Assembly (NCBI GenBank): GCA_945879115.1
Contig: CAMDUR010000008.1
Location: 1-64,000, forward strand
Length of the DNA: 64,000 nt
DNA from: Polynucleobacter meluiroseus
GTDB lineage: Bacteria; Pseudomonadota; Gammaproteobacteria; Burkholderiales; Burkholderiaceae
Direction of reading: 5' to 3'
Part shown: piece by piece, positions 27,404-36,700 of the stretch
How the letters are laid out: each line of letters opens with the position of its first letter
Numbering within the stretch: position 1 is the stretch's first letter
Notes under the pieces: model-generated
What the model was told of the DNA's origin: nothing
Seen by the model: only the letters and a program-made list of their open reading frames with translations
The model's database searches: none
Position numbers and translations under genes: made by a program

Positions 27404-30364
27404 TTATTGGCAAGCTTCGCATTCATCAAAGCCTGCATCACCAGGGCGCATAGTACAAGCTGGACCATCCGCTTCTGCAGCGACTACTGCAGCTGCAGCT
27501 GCCGCCGCAGCTAGGGTTGGATCTCCATTTGACACTGAATTTAAAGAACCATTTTTCACTGTTGATTTCTCAACGTGAGTTGCTGAGATGGTACGCAAGT
27601 AGTACGTTGTTTTTAATCCACGTAACCAAGCCAACTTGTATGTGTCGTCCAATTTCTTACCTGAAGCACCAGCCATGTAAATATTGAGTGATTGAGCTTG
27701 ATCGATCCACTTTTGACGACGTGAAGCAGCTTCCACCAACCAAAGAGGCTCAACTTCAAATGCTGTTGCATACAAAGCACGTAAATCTTGCGGAATACGA
27801 TCGATTTTTGATAATGAACCGTCAAAATACTTTAAATCAGCAATCATGACCTCATCCCAAAGGCCACGAGCTTTTAGATCGCGTACCAAGTAATCGTTCA
27901 CCACTGTGAATTCACCTGAAAGGTTAGATTTCACAAAAAGGTTCTGATAAGTTGGCTCGATACAAGCTGAAACACCAATGATGTTTGAAATTGTTGCTGT
28001 TGGAGCGATCGCCACACAGTTTGAATTGCGCATACCAAACTGCTTAATACGATTACGAACAGGCGTCCAATCCATTTTGGATGACATATCTACTTCAACA
28101 TAGCCACCGCGCTCTTCTGCCAATAACTTTACTGAGTCTTGTGGCAGGATGCCTCGATCCCATAAGGAACCCTGGTAACTCTGATAGGTGCCACGCTCTT
28201 CAGCCAACTCCGTTGATGCGAGATAGGCATAGTAGCAAACTGCTTCCATAGCTTCATCTGCGAACTGAACGGCTGCATCACTAGCGTAAGGGATACGCAA
28301 CATATGTAAACAATCCTGGAATCCCATAATGCCCAAACCTACTGGACGATGCTTCATATTTGAATTACGCGCCTTAGCAACAGCGTAATAGTTAATATCA
28401 ATCACGTTATCCAACATACGCATGGCTGTACGGATAGTTTTTTGTAGTTTTTCGTGATCAAGGACCAATTGACCGCTAGCATCAGTTTTCATATGAACCG
28501 TTAAGTTCACTGAACCTAGATTACAAACAGCAATCTCTGACTCATTTGTGTTCAATGTGATCTCTGTACACAAGTTAGATGAGTGAACAACACCAACGTG
28601 TTGCTGTGGGCTTCGGATGTTGCATGGATCCTTGAAGGTAATCCATGGGTGGCCTGTTTCAAACAACATGCCTAGCATCTTGCGCCACATATCTAGAGCA
28701 TTTACCTTTTTAAATGGCTTTAGTTCACCATTAGCTGCTTTTTGCTCGTAGGCAACATATGCCTTTTCAAATTCAATACCAAATTTATCGTGCAAGTCTG
28801 GGCAAGTAGACGGCGTGAACAGAGTCCACTCGCCACCTTCCATAACGCGCTTCATAAATAGGTCAGGAATCCAGTTGGCTGTATTCATATCATGCGTACG
28901 GCGACGATCATCACCCGTGTTCTTACGTAACTCTAGGAATTCTTCTGTGTCTAGGTGCCATGTCTCTAAATAGGCACAAACAGCACCCTTACGCTTACCA
29001 CCTTGGTTAACCGCAACAGCCGTGTCATTCACGACTTTTAGGAACGGCACCACACCCTGAGACTTACCGTTAGTACCTTTAATGTGGCTGCCCAAAGCAC
29101 GCACGTTTGTCCAGTCGTTACCTAAACCACCTGCAAACTTAGATAACAAAGCGTTTTCTTTCAAACCTTCGTAAATACCATCTAAGTCATCAGGAATAGT
29201 TGTGAGGTAGCAGCTTGATAGCTGTGAGCGCAATGTTGCGGAGTTAAACAATGTCGGTGTGCTTGACATGAAATCAAATGATGAAAGGATTTCATAAAAC
29301 TGGATAGCGCGCTCTTCACGATTTACTTCATTCAAGGCTAAGCCCATCGCAACACGCATAAAGAATGCCTGAGGCATCTCAATACGGTGATCTTCAATGT
29401 GCAAGAAATAACGGTCATACAAAGTTTGTAGACCTAAATAGTTGAACTGTAGGTCGCGATCAGCTTTTAGGGCGGCGCCCAACTTAACTAAATCAAATGT
29501 TAATAATTTTTGATCTAACAGCTCAGCATCTACGCCTTGCTTGATGTACTGAGGGAAATAAGTGATGTACTCAGCAGCCATTGCACCTTGTGGCACTTCG
29601 CGACCCAAAATCTCTTTACGAATGGTATGCATCAAAATACGTGCAGTTACTTGACTGTAAGCAGGATCTTTTTCAATCCATGTGCGCGAAGCCAAAATAG
29701 CTGAATCGTAAACCTGTGCCATTGGCACGCCTTCGTACAAATTTTTAATAGTTTCTTGAATAATCGGCTGTGGGTTTACAGCATTACCTAAACCTTCACA
29801 AGCTGCCTGCATGACCATCTGTAACGCAGCCATATCCAATGGCCTCATGACGCCGTTATCGCTTACATTTACTCCTGGATGATCGATGGCATGCACGGCT
29901 GGCGCTACAGCAACCTGAGCTGCACGTTCTTGGTTACGTTTTTCACGATAAAGAACATAAGAACGAGCAACATTGTGCTCACCGCTTCGCATCAAGGCTA
30001 ATTCAACTTGATCTTGGATATCTTCAATGTGGAAAGTTCCGCCATTTGGACGGCTACGCAATAAAGCACGTACAACTATTTGCGTTAATTGCTCAACTTG
30101 CTCTCTTACTCGAGCTGAGGCTGCACCTTGTCCACCGTTAACTGCTAAAAAAGCCTTAGTAACAGCAATAGCAATTTTTGATGGCTCAAAAGAAACAACT
30201 GAACCATTGCGACGAATAATTTTGTAATCTGTTAATTGAGTAGCTTGAGTACCACCCACTCCACCAGCAATAAATGCCTCTGATGGATTTTGATTTACTT
30301 GACCAGGTTGGCCTGCAAATGGCTTCGTGATTTCACCAGTTGCCTGCGGATCTGCGTAGGTCAT
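27404..30364 (-). CDS. nrdA: Class Ia ribonucleoside-diphosphate reductase, alpha subunit
   Basis: NrdA is the catalytic subunit that reduces NDPs to dNDPs. An ATP-cone regulatory domain is near residues 48-140 (YKIIRRNGSVVSFEPSKIA). The ten-stranded barrel follows, with NLCTEITLNTNESEIAVCNLGSVNL near 590-615. The C-terminal redox cysteines lie in the last few residues (CEACQ), preceded by an alanine-rich stretch near 950-965. At 986 residues it is longer than E. coli NrdA but usual for this lineage. Two NrdR boxes lie upstream of the start codon, so NrdR repression is likely. Confidence 0.97.
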   Translation of the reverse strand: MTYADPQATGEITKPFAGQPGQVNQNPSEAFIAGGVGGTQATQLTDYKIIRRNGSVVSFEPSKIAIAVTKAFLAVNGGQGAASARVREQVEQLTQIVVRALLRSRPNGGTFHIEDIQDQVELALMRSGEHNVARSYVLYREKRNQERAAQVAVAPAVHAIDHPGVNVSDNGVMRPLDMAALQMVMQAACEGLGNAVNPQPIIQETIKNLYEGVPMAQVYDSAILASRTWIEKDPAYSQVTARILMHTIRKEILGREVPQGAMAAEYITYFPQYIKQGVDAELLDQKLLTFDLVKLGAALKADRDLQFNYLGLQTLYDRYFLHIEDHRIEMPQAFFMRVAMGLALNEVNREERAIQFYEILSSFDFMSSTPTLFNSATLRSQLSSCYLTTIPDDLDGIYEGLKENALLSKFAGGLGNDWTNVRALGSHIKGTNGKSQGVVPFLKVVNDTAVAVNQGGKRKGAVCAYLETWHLDTEEFLELRKNTGDDRRRTHDMNTANWIPDLFMKRVMEGGEWTLFTPSTCPDLHDKFGIEFEKAYVAYEQKAANGELKPFKKVNALDMWRKMLGMLFETGHPWITFKDPCNIRSPQQHVGVVHSSNLCTEITLNTNESEIAVCNLGSVNLTVHMKTDASGQLVLDHEKLQKTIRTAMRMLDNVIDINYYAVAKARNSNMKHRPVGLGIMGFQDCLHMLRIPYASDAAVQFADEAMEAVCYYAYLASTELAEERGTYQSYQGSLWDRGILPQDSVKLLAEERGGYVEVDMSSKMDWTPVRNRIKQFGMRNSNCVAIAPTATISNIIGVSACIEPTYQNLFVKSNLSGEFTVVNDYLVRDLKARGLWDEVMIADLKYFDGSLSKIDRIPQDLRALYATAFEVEPLWLVEAASRRQKWIDQAQSLNIYMAGASGKKLDDTYKLAWLRGLKTTYYLRTISATHVEKSTVKNGSLNSVSNGDPTLAAAAAAAAVVAAEADGPACTMRPGDAGFDECEACQ

Positions 30365-30447
30365 AAGACTCCTATCTTTTATATGTATTTATTTATTAAT
30401 TAAAACAATCAATTCTGCTATTTTTCAAAAGCTATTCGCTGCCAAGA

Positions 30448-30463
30448 ACACTACATTTAGTGT
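30448..30463. promoter_or_regulatory. NrdR box 1 upstream of nrdA
   Basis: ACACTACATTTAGTGT is a 16-bp near-palindrome matching the known NrdR operator pattern (acaCwAtATaTwGtgt). It lies about 84 bp upstream of the nrdA ATG and is paired with a second box whose start is 32 bp away, the usual three-helical-turn spacing. Confidence 0.8.
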
Positions 30464-30479
30464 TTAGCTTGCGACATCA

Positions 30480-30495
30480 GTACTAAGTATAGGGT
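30480..30495. promoter_or_regulatory. NrdR box 2 upstream of nrdA
   Basis: GTACTAAGTATAGGGT is a weaker match to the NrdR operator, exactly 32 bp from box 1. On the leftward strand it contains TATACT, a possible -10 element, so bound NrdR would cover the promoter. Confidence 0.7.
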
Positions 30496-30580
30496 ATTTA
30501 AGAAGTTTTCATAATCCTTTTTTGAAAAGAAATATCTATCGCAATCCCTAATATGGAGTGAAAAAAGGCTTATTTTTATG

Positions 30581-30611
30581 TTTGTAAGTACTCACAAACC
30601 TAATAAGGTTT
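30581..30611. promoter_or_regulatory. Two adjacent palindromes between ampD and nrdA
   Basis: TTTGTAAGTACTCACAAA (30581-30598) is an 18-bp dyad with one wobble mismatch. It abuts a second hairpin, AAACCT-AATA-AGGTTT (30596-30611). They could be a weak terminator for the leftward ampD gene, or an operator upstream of nrdA. The leftward strand has no clean T-run straight after the dyad. Confidence 0.35.
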
Positions 30612-30627
30612 AAGCTCTTAACTTAGA

Positions 30628-31443
30628 TTAAGGTCGCTTACTTAAACCGTAGGGAAGTTGGCGTGCGGGTATGCCCGCAGATTGTGCAAAAAGATTCCAA
30701 TCAAAATGAATGCCGGGATCTTTTTTTCTTCCGGGAGCTACGTCACTGTGTCCCGCATAGGCAGCAATTGAATATTTTTTCTTTAAAACTGTCACCAACT
30801 CTTTCAAAGCAGCATATTGAGCCGGTTGAAATGGCAAATCTTCTGTGCCTTCTAACTCAATACCAATTGAAAAATCATTACAACTCTCACGGCCAAAAAA
30901 TTCAGAGACGCCCGCATGCCATGCACGGTGCAAAGTAGAAACAAACTGCTGTACCTGCCCATCTCTTTTAATAAGGAAATGACTAGATACTTGACGATCT
31001 GCTATTTCCTGAAAGTAAGGATGTGCATTGGGATCTAATTTATTTTGGAAAAAATCAGCAATGTAATTATTTCCAAATTGACCTGGGGGTAAGCTGATGT
31101 GATGCATCAATACCAGCTCAATTGGGACTCCAGTTGGACGCTCATCGTAATTGGGGGACTTCAACCAATCGGCACCACCCCACCAACCTTTAGGGTCGAT
31201 TGCATTCCGATGATCAGCAGAACAATAAGCACCAACACCCTCATCAGCAGGGAATCTCAATCCACAGCAAGGACATTGCTTCATTTCTTGAGGGTTTGAT
31301 TTCTTTTCTTTTCCATCGTTTGACTTACTTGATTTAGGAGGCTTAGGTGACTTTGTGCTTGAACGTCCATTCTGCTCAATTTGAGCATAACGCCACCAAA
31401 TGATCAGCCCGGTCAAAATAAGTGTGAAGAGTAGCCATTTCAT
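30628..31443 (-). CDS. ampD: PP0621-like zinc ribbon fused to AmpD-type 1,6-anhydro-MurNAc-L-alanine amidase
   Basis: Two parts are fused in 271 residues. Residues 3-17 form a transmembrane helix, followed by a basic Ser/Pro linker and a CPCC...YCSADHR zinc ribbon (Cys57, Cys59/60, Cys74, His78), which resembles the small PP0621 family. Residues about 85-265 are an AmpD amidase: MHH with His114, SSHFLIKRDGQ near 153-163, SIGIELEG with Glu198, and His232 and Asp242 in GHSDVAPGRKKDPG. AmpD cleaves peptides from recycled anhydromuropeptides and is normally a soluble cytoplasmic enzyme. Here it would be membrane-tethered. Its product feeds Mpl, encoded at 18.9 kb. It overlaps the next upstream gene by 4 bp. 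Confidence 0.88.
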   Translation of the reverse strand: MKWLLFTLILTGLIIWWRYAQIEQNGRSSTKSPKPPKSSKSNDGKEKKSNPQEMKQCPCCGLRFPADEGVGAYCSADHRNAIDPKGWWGGADWLKSPNYDERPTGVPIELVLMHHISLPPGQFGNNYIADFFQNKLDPNAHPYFQEIADRQVSSHFLIKRDGQVQQFVSTLHRAWHAGVSEFFGRESCNDFSIGIELEGTEDLPFQPAQYAALKELVTVLKKKYSIAAYAGHSDVAPGRKKDPGIHFDWNLFAQSAGIPARQLPYGLSKRP

Positions 31444-32297
31444 CGCTGTAACAACACTTCCAATACAAAACGACTACCAACATAGGCCAACAAAAGAACC
31501 CCAAATGAACCTAGAACCCAACGAATAGCAGTTAAACCTCTTAATCCACTATGCCAACGAGCAACTAATAATCCTGCAAACATGATCCAAGACAAGATAC
31601 CAAAAAAGGTTTTGTGATCCCAAAATAAAGCGCGTCCAAACAGAGTCTGACTAAAAAACAAACCTGAAAAAACTGTCAAAGTTAACAAAGCAAAACCTAC
31701 TTTGATAATTCTGAAGAGAATGTGTTCCATGGTCATCAATGGTGGTAATCGCTGCCCCCATTTTGCAAAAAAGCTATTGGCTTTGTCGTGAGTTGGCCTA
31801 TGTAAATGACGATCTTGCCAATGCATCAAAATGGCGTGTAATGCCGCCAAGCTTAATAAGCCATAAGCAATATTGGCCACAATAAAATGTGATCTAAACC
31901 ACGGATCATGGATAGCGCGGGCAGACAGAACATGTCCAGGGAAAATAACAGGCAACAAACTACAAATACCCGCCGCAAATAAAACAATAGCTCGGATACC
32001 GCGGGTTGGCATATACCAACTCTCAAACCAAAAAAAAGTAACTCCAATCCAAGACATCATCGAAAGAGCTTGGGCAAAACCAAATATAAAACCTTCTGGC
32101 GTAAAAATAGATTCGTGCAATATCAAACCATGCAGCAAAAGCAGAGGTAATAATAGCCATTGTGAGGATGGAGAAACTCTGGGAGAGTCCTGATTCTGTT
32201 CAGAATTCAGTACATAAACTCTAATTTCTTGCCAAAAAAACAAGAAATACAAGGCGCTGGGTATCCACGCAAGGCTAGGGTGACCTAAAATATTCAT
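31440..32297 (-). CDS. CcsA/CcmC-like cytochrome c assembly family membrane protein (YpjD-like)
   Basis: The 285-residue protein is almost wholly hydrophobic, with about eight transmembrane helices. It carries the conserved segment GRALFWDHKTFFGILSW near 225-241, typical of the CcsA/YpjD cytochrome c assembly family (inner membrane). In betaproteobacteria this gene commonly lies divergent to ffh, as here. A direct role in cytochrome c maturation is not established for this subgroup, and no ccm or resB genes are nearby. It overlaps the ampD fusion start by 4 bp, so the two are likely cotranscribed. Confidence 0.85.
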   Translation of the reverse strand: MNILGHPSLAWIPSALYFLFFWQEIRVYVLNSEQNQDSPRVSPSSQWLLLPLLLLHGLILHESIFTPEGFIFGFAQALSMMSWIGVTFFWFESWYMPTRGIRAIVLFAAGICSLLPVIFPGHVLSARAIHDPWFRSHFIVANIAYGLLSLAALHAILMHWQDRHLHRPTHDKANSFFAKWGQRLPPLMTMEHILFRIIKVGFALLTLTVFSGLFFSQTLFGRALFWDHKTFFGILSWIMFAGLLVARWHSGLRGLTAIRWVLGSFGVLLLAYVGSRFVLEVLLQR

Positions 32298-32317
32298 ATG
32301 TATAGTTTAATGCTCAT

Positions 32318-33682
32318 ATGTTACAGAATCTAACAGATCGTTTAAGTCGTGTGGTTAAAACCATGCGCGGTCAAGCTAGACTGACCGAAGAAAATACCGC
32401 TGAAATGCTACGCGAGGTGCGTCTTGCCCTTTTAGAAGCTGACGTTGCACTACCCGTTGTTAAAGAATTAATTGCGAACATCAAAGCAAAAGCTCTTGGT
32501 GAGGATGTTGTTGGCAGTTTAAGCCCAGGTCAAGCATTGGTTGGTGTTGTTCAAAAAGAACTAACTGCCATCATGGGCGACCCAGAGGCAGGTCAACTTA
32601 ACTTAGCCACACAACCTCCAGCAGTTATCTTAATGGCAGGCTTACAAGGTGCGGGTAAAACCACATCAGTAGGTAAATTAGCAAAATGGCTCAAAGATAC
32701 TCAAAAGAAAAAAGTATTAACGGTTTCATGTGACATCTACCGTCCCGCTGCGATTGCGCAGTTAAAAACAGTGACTGAGCAAGCTGGTGCAGACTTTTTC
32801 CCAAGTACTGAAAACCAACAGCCCGCTGATATTGCAAGAGATGCGCTTGATTGGGCTAGACGTCACTATCACGATGTTTTGATTATCGATACAGCTGGTC
32901 GATTAGGTATTGATGAAGCCATGATGCAAGAGATCAGCACCTTACATCAATTAGTTAAGCCTATCGAAACCCTTTTCGTCGTTGATGCCATGCTGGGACA
33001 AGATGCCATCAATACCGCTAAAGCCTTCCATGAAACATTGCCACTAACTGGCGTGATCTTAACGAAGTTAGATGGGGATGCGCGCGGCGGCGCCGCTCTT
33101 TCTGTTCGGCATATTACTGGTGTACCTATTAAGTTTGCGGGTGTTGCTGAAAAGCTAGATGGACTCGAACCTTTTGATGCCAGCCGAATGGCTAGTCGTA
33201 TTTTGGGTATGGGAGATATCCTTGCACTGGTTGAACAAGCCCAAAAATCTGTAGATGTTGAACAGGCTCAAAAACTTGCTGAAAAACTTAAAAAAGGTGG
33301 TTTTGATTTAAATGATTTCAGAATGCAAATCACTCAAATGAGGCAGATGGGCGGCATGAGCAACTTAATTGATAAGTTACCTGCACAATTTGCACAGGCA
33401 GCCGCGAAGCAAGATATGGGTGTGGCTGAAAAACAAATTCGTCGCACACAAGGCATCATCGATAGCATGACACCCCAAGAAAGAAGAAAACCTGAACTTC
33501 TTAAAGCCAGTCGTAAACGTCGTATTGCAGCTGGCGCTGGCGTTCAAGTACAAGAGGTCAATCGTGTATTGGCGCAGTTCGAACAAATGCAATCCATGAT
33601 GAAACAGTTTAAGGGTGGGAAAATGGCCAAAATGTTGGGCGGCATGGCAGCCAAAGGCATGGGGAATATGTTTAAGCGGTAA
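32318..33682 (+). CDS. ffh: Signal recognition particle protein Ffh
   Basis: Ffh binds 4.5S RNA and signal sequences to target membrane proteins to FtsY and SecYEG. The N domain covers about 1-90. The GTPase G domain has the P-loop GLQGAGKTT near 108-116, DTAGRLG near 190-196 and TKLDGDARGGAAL near 248-260. The methionine-rich M domain runs from about 300 to the end and includes RRTQGIIDSMTPQER. The length of 454 residues is standard. It is divergent from the CcsA-like gene, 20 bp apart, and is followed by a bidirectional terminator. Confidence 0.97.
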   Translation: MLQNLTDRLSRVVKTMRGQARLTEENTAEMLREVRLALLEADVALPVVKELIANIKAKALGEDVVGSLSPGQALVGVVQKELTAIMGDPEAGQLNLATQPPAVILMAGLQGAGKTTSVGKLAKWLKDTQKKKVLTVSCDIYRPAAIAQLKTVTEQAGADFFPSTENQQPADIARDALDWARRHYHDVLIIDTAGRLGIDEAMMQEISTLHQLVKPIETLFVVDAMLGQDAINTAKAFHETLPLTGVILTKLDGDARGGAALSVRHITGVPIKFAGVAEKLDGLEPFDASRMASRILGMGDILALVEQAQKSVDVEQAQKLAEKLKKGGFDLNDFRMQITQMRQMGGMSNLIDKLPAQFAQAAAKQDMGVAEKQIRRTQGIIDSMTPQERRKPELLKASRKRRIAAGAGVQVQEVNRVLAQFEQMQSMMKQFKGGKMAKMLGGMAAKGMGNMFKR

Positions 33683-33706
33683 CTAAGAAAATATAAAACA
33701 CGTTAT

Positions 33707-33743
33707 AAAAAGGCCTTCAGTTTAAACAAACTCAAGGCCTTTT
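33707..33743. terminator. Bidirectional rho-independent terminator
   Basis: A stem AAAAGGCCTT/AAGGCCTTTT (33708-33717 with 33734-33743) with a 16-base loop has T-runs in both directions. It serves the convergent ffh and proS genes. Confidence 0.85.
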
Positions 33744-33762
33744 ATTTAGCGATCAATAAGAC

Positions 33763-35496
33763 TTAATGGGTAAGATTTGCTTGGATCATGGCAATTACTT
33801 TTGCCGCAACTTCAGCAACAGGTAATTGGGTTGCTTCTGTATCTGCTCTTGCCTCAAACTCTAATTGACCTTCTTTTAATCCACGCTCCCCAATCACAAC
33901 CCGGTAAGGCACACCAATTAATTCCCAATCTGCAAACATGGCACCTGGGCGCTCACCTCGATCATCCAAGATTACCTCAATACCCGCTTTAGTTAGATCT
34001 TGATATAGCTGATCGGAGGCTTCACGAACCATATCTGATCTGTCGTAACCCATTGGGCATAAAACAACTTGGAATGGTGCAATTGAAACTGGCCAAACAA
34101 TACCGCGATCATCAAAGCATTGCTCAATTGCAGCGCCTAATAATCTTGTTACACCAATACCGTAACAACCCATGACCATTGGTTGAGATTGACCCTTTTC
34201 ATCAAGGTAAACAGCATTCATAGATTCTGAGTAACTAGTCCCTAACTGGAATACATGGCCTACCTCAATACCTCGACAAATCTCTAATGTACCTTTGCCA
34301 TCAGGGGAAGCATCTCCTGCTATGACATTTCGTAAGTCAGCAACAATTGGCTCTGGAAGATCACGAACCCAATTCACACCCGTTAAATGAAAGCCTTCTT
34401 GATTGGCCCCACAAACAAAATTACTCATATTTGCAACGGTGCGATCGGCAATTACTATTAATGGTTTTTTAGTTTTCACAGGCCCTAAATATCCCGGTGG
34501 CGTTCCGAAGTAATCGATGATCTCAGCTTCGCTTGCAAATCGGAAATTAGTTAGTCCAGGAACTTTTTTCGCCTTGACTTCATTGAGTTCATGATCACCA
34601 CGCAATAACAAAATGAATAGCTTGGCACCCTCCTCGGCATCCACTGCTAACACTATTGATTTAACTGTTTTTTCAAGTGGTAACTTCAAGAAACGAGCGA
34701 CATCTTCACATTTAGTTTGGCCAGGTGTCGCTACAGACGTCATCTCTTGAGTTGCTGCTACTCGACTTGCAATTAATGACATGGCTTCTGCTGTTTCAAT
34801 ATTAGCGGCATAGTCTGATGTTGGGCAGTATGCAATAGCATCCTCACCTGTATCAGCGATCACATGAAACTCTTGGCTTCCTGTACCGCCAATTGCACCA
34901 TTATCTGCATTCACAGCTCTAAAGTTAAGCCCTAAACGAGTAAAAACGCGCTGATAGGCACTAAACATCTTTGCGTAAGACTGTTTCATGCCTTCAACAT
35001 CGCGATCGAAGGAATATGCGTCTTTCATTGAAAACTCACGCCCACGCATAATGCCAAAGCGCGGACGGCGCTCATCGCGGAATTTAGTTTGAATTTGATA
35101 AAAGTTAACAGGTAACTGTTTATAGCTCTTAATTTCATGACGGGCGATATCAGTCACCACCTCTTCGGAAGTTGGCTGAATCAAGAAATCACGATCATGC
35201 CTGTCCTTAATACGGAGTAATTCCGGACCCATCTTGTCCCAACGGCCGGTTTCTTGCCATAGTTCAGCTGGTTGAATCACCGGCATTAAAAGCTCAATCG
35301 CACCTGCTTGATCCATTTCTTGACGAATAATAGCTTCTACTTTCCGTATCACTTTGAGGCCCATTGGCATGTAGTTATAGATGCCTGCGCCCAATTTTCG
35401 GATCATGCCAGCCCTCATCATGAGCTTATGAGAGACGATTTCAGCATCCGAAGGAGCTTCTTTAAGAGTTCTAATAAAAAATTGAGATGCTTTCAT
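33763..35496 (-). CDS. proS: Prolyl-tRNA synthetase
   Basis: ProS charges tRNA-Pro. This is the bacterial type with an inserted editing domain: class II motif 1 near 40-70, motif 2 with [17 protein letters not shown] near 137-153, the INS editing domain about 225-400 (the YbaK-like fold), motif 3 with [13 protein letters not shown] near 444-456, and the C-terminal anticodon-binding domain from about 475. The 577-residue length is typical. It starts at the ATG at 35496, divergent from rppH across an 83-bp gap. Confidence 0.97.
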   Translation of the reverse strand: MKASQFFIRTLKEAPSDAEIVSHKLMMRAGMIRKLGAGIYNYMPMGLKVIRKVEAIIRQEMDQAGAIELLMPVIQPAELWQETGRWDKMGPELLRIKDRHDRDFLIQPTSEEVVTDIARHEIKSYKQLPVNFYQIQTKFRDERRPRFGIMRGREFSMKDAYSFDRDVEGMKQSYAKMFSAYQRVFTRLGLNFRAVNADNGAIGGTGSQEFHVIADTGEDAIAYCPTSDYAANIETAEAMSLIASRVAATQEMTSVATPGQTKCEDVARFLKLPLEKTVKSIVLAVDAEEGAKLFILLLRGDHELNEVKAKKVPGLTNFRFASEAEIIDYFGTPPGYLGPVKTKKPLIVIADRTVANMSNFVCGANQEGFHLTGVNWVRDLPEPIVADLRNVIAGDASPDGKGTLEICRGIEVGHVFQLGTSYSESMNAVYLDEKGQSQPMVMGCYGIGVTRLLGAAIEQCFDDRGIVWPVSIAPFQVVLCPMGYDRSDMVREASDQLYQDLTKAGIEVILDDRGERPGAMFADWELIGVPYRVVIGERGLKEGQLEFEARADTEATQLPVAEVAAKVIAMIQANLTH

Positions 35497-35579
35497 GATT
35501 CACTTTATTAAATAATGGATGGGCTATAGCTATAATCAATTTATTGATTTTAAAGGATTAAGGGATAAAGGGCGCGAAT

Positions 35580-36185
35580 ATGCTCGACAGAGAAGGTTAT
35601 AGACCCAACGTCGGCATCGTTCTCATCAATCAACGCAACGAGGTTTTTTGGGGCAAGCGTGTTGGTCAGCATTCCTGGCAATTCCCTCAGGGAGGGATTC
35701 AACATGGTGAAAACCCAGAGCAAGCGATGTATCGTGAGTTGCATGAAGAGATCGGTTTAGAGCCGCAACATGTCCAAATCATTGGGCGAACTCGCGAATG
35801 GCTACGTTATGACGTGCCAGCTGAATTCTTGCGCCGCTCAAATAACGCTCAATCTAATCGTCGCTCAACTCGTCAAAGTTATCGAGGCCAAAAGCAGATT
35901 TGGTTTTTACTCAGAATGGTCGGCAGAGATAATGATGTCTGCTTAAGAGCAACCGATCACCCTGAATTCGATGCTTGGCGCTGGAGTCCTTACTGGATCC
36001 CCCTTGATGTCGTCATTGATTTTAAGCGGGAAGTTTATGAGTTGGCTTTATCTGAATTAGCCCGATATATTGCCCGCGGCCCGCGCATGATGATAATGCC
36101 TTGGGGTTCCCCGCTAGATCTTACCAAGAGTATGCCTACTGACAATCATGACGACACACCTGACTTATCTAAGGATTCAACTTGA
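35580..36185 (+). CDS. rppH: RNA pyrophosphohydrolase
   Basis: RppH removes pyrophosphate from 5' ends of mRNA and so starts decay. The N-terminal [15 protein letters not shown] and [15 protein letters not shown] are hallmarks. The Nudix box is at about 38-60 with the catalytic RELHEEIGL. The conserved KQIWFLLRM follows near 105-113. The 201 residues include a C-terminal extension of about 40 residues beyond E. coli RppH that is polar and probably disordered. Its stop codon overlaps the TTG start of the CNP1-like gene. Confidence 0.95.
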   Translation: MLDREGYRPNVGIVLINQRNEVFWGKRVGQHSWQFPQGGIQHGENPEQAMYRELHEEIGLEPQHVQIIGRTREWLRYDVPAEFLRRSNNAQSNRRSTRQSYRGQKQIWFLLRMVGRDNDVCLRATDHPEFDAWRWSPYWIPLDVVIDFKREVYELALSELARYIARGPRMMIMPWGSPLDLTKSMPTDNHDDTPDLSKDST

Positions 36186-36700
36186 AATTTAATTTCATTC
36201 TCAAAGGTCTCATCAGCATCTTTATGCTTTTGAGCTTAACTGCTCAAGCTCAATATAAAACACTGGACCCTGCTGATGAAAATGATATTGATGCGCCAAG
36301 GTTTTGGAATGAAGTAGAGGTCAAAATTCCAAATGCGCCGCCATCAAAACAATTAAAGCCATTCTTTGTATCGATCAATACAACACTCACCTTTGCAATT
36401 GATGCTGAATCTATTGAATTAGGGAAAGATGATGTTATGCGTTACATCATTGTCATTACAAGCCCATCTGGCGCAAGACAAGTGAGTTACGAAGGTATTC
36501 GCTGTGAAAAGTACGAGTGGCGACTTTACGGAAACCTTCAAAGTGATGGTCAGTGGCGTAGGAACCCGGGAAGTAAATGGCAATTAATCATGCCCAATAG
36601 CTACAACCGATATCACTCTGCTTTAGTAAAAGATGCTTTTTGTGATAATAGTATTCCTCGCAGAAACATCAAAGAAATAATTTCACTTCTCAAGCCCTAA
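36182..36700 (+). CDS. CNP1-like family periplasmic protein
   Basis: The 172-residue protein has a Sec signal peptide (hydrophobic about 5-21, cleavage near TAQA at 21-24) and a soluble domain resembling the CNP1-like family found in betaproteobacteria next to rppH or proB. Function is unknown. I use the TTG at 36182, since AAGGA lies 6 bases upstream and the signal peptide starts there. Two cysteines (in GIRCEKYEW and DAFCDN) could form a disulfide. Its end overlaps the convergent proB by 4 bp. Confidence 0.78.
   Translation: MKFNFILKGLISIFMLLSLTAQAQYKTLDPADENDIDAPRFWNEVEVKIPNAPPSKQLKPFFVSINTTLTFAIDAESIELGKDDVMRYIIVITSPSGARQVSYEGIRCEKYEWRLYGNLQSDGQWRRNPGSKWQLIMPNSYNRYHSALVKDAFCDNSIPRRNIKEIISLLKP

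Noticed and set aside
31873-32193. A 106-codon rightward open frame inside the CcsA-like gene
   Set aside because: Shadow of the membrane protein; it lacks hydrophobic or motif structure and has no start signal.
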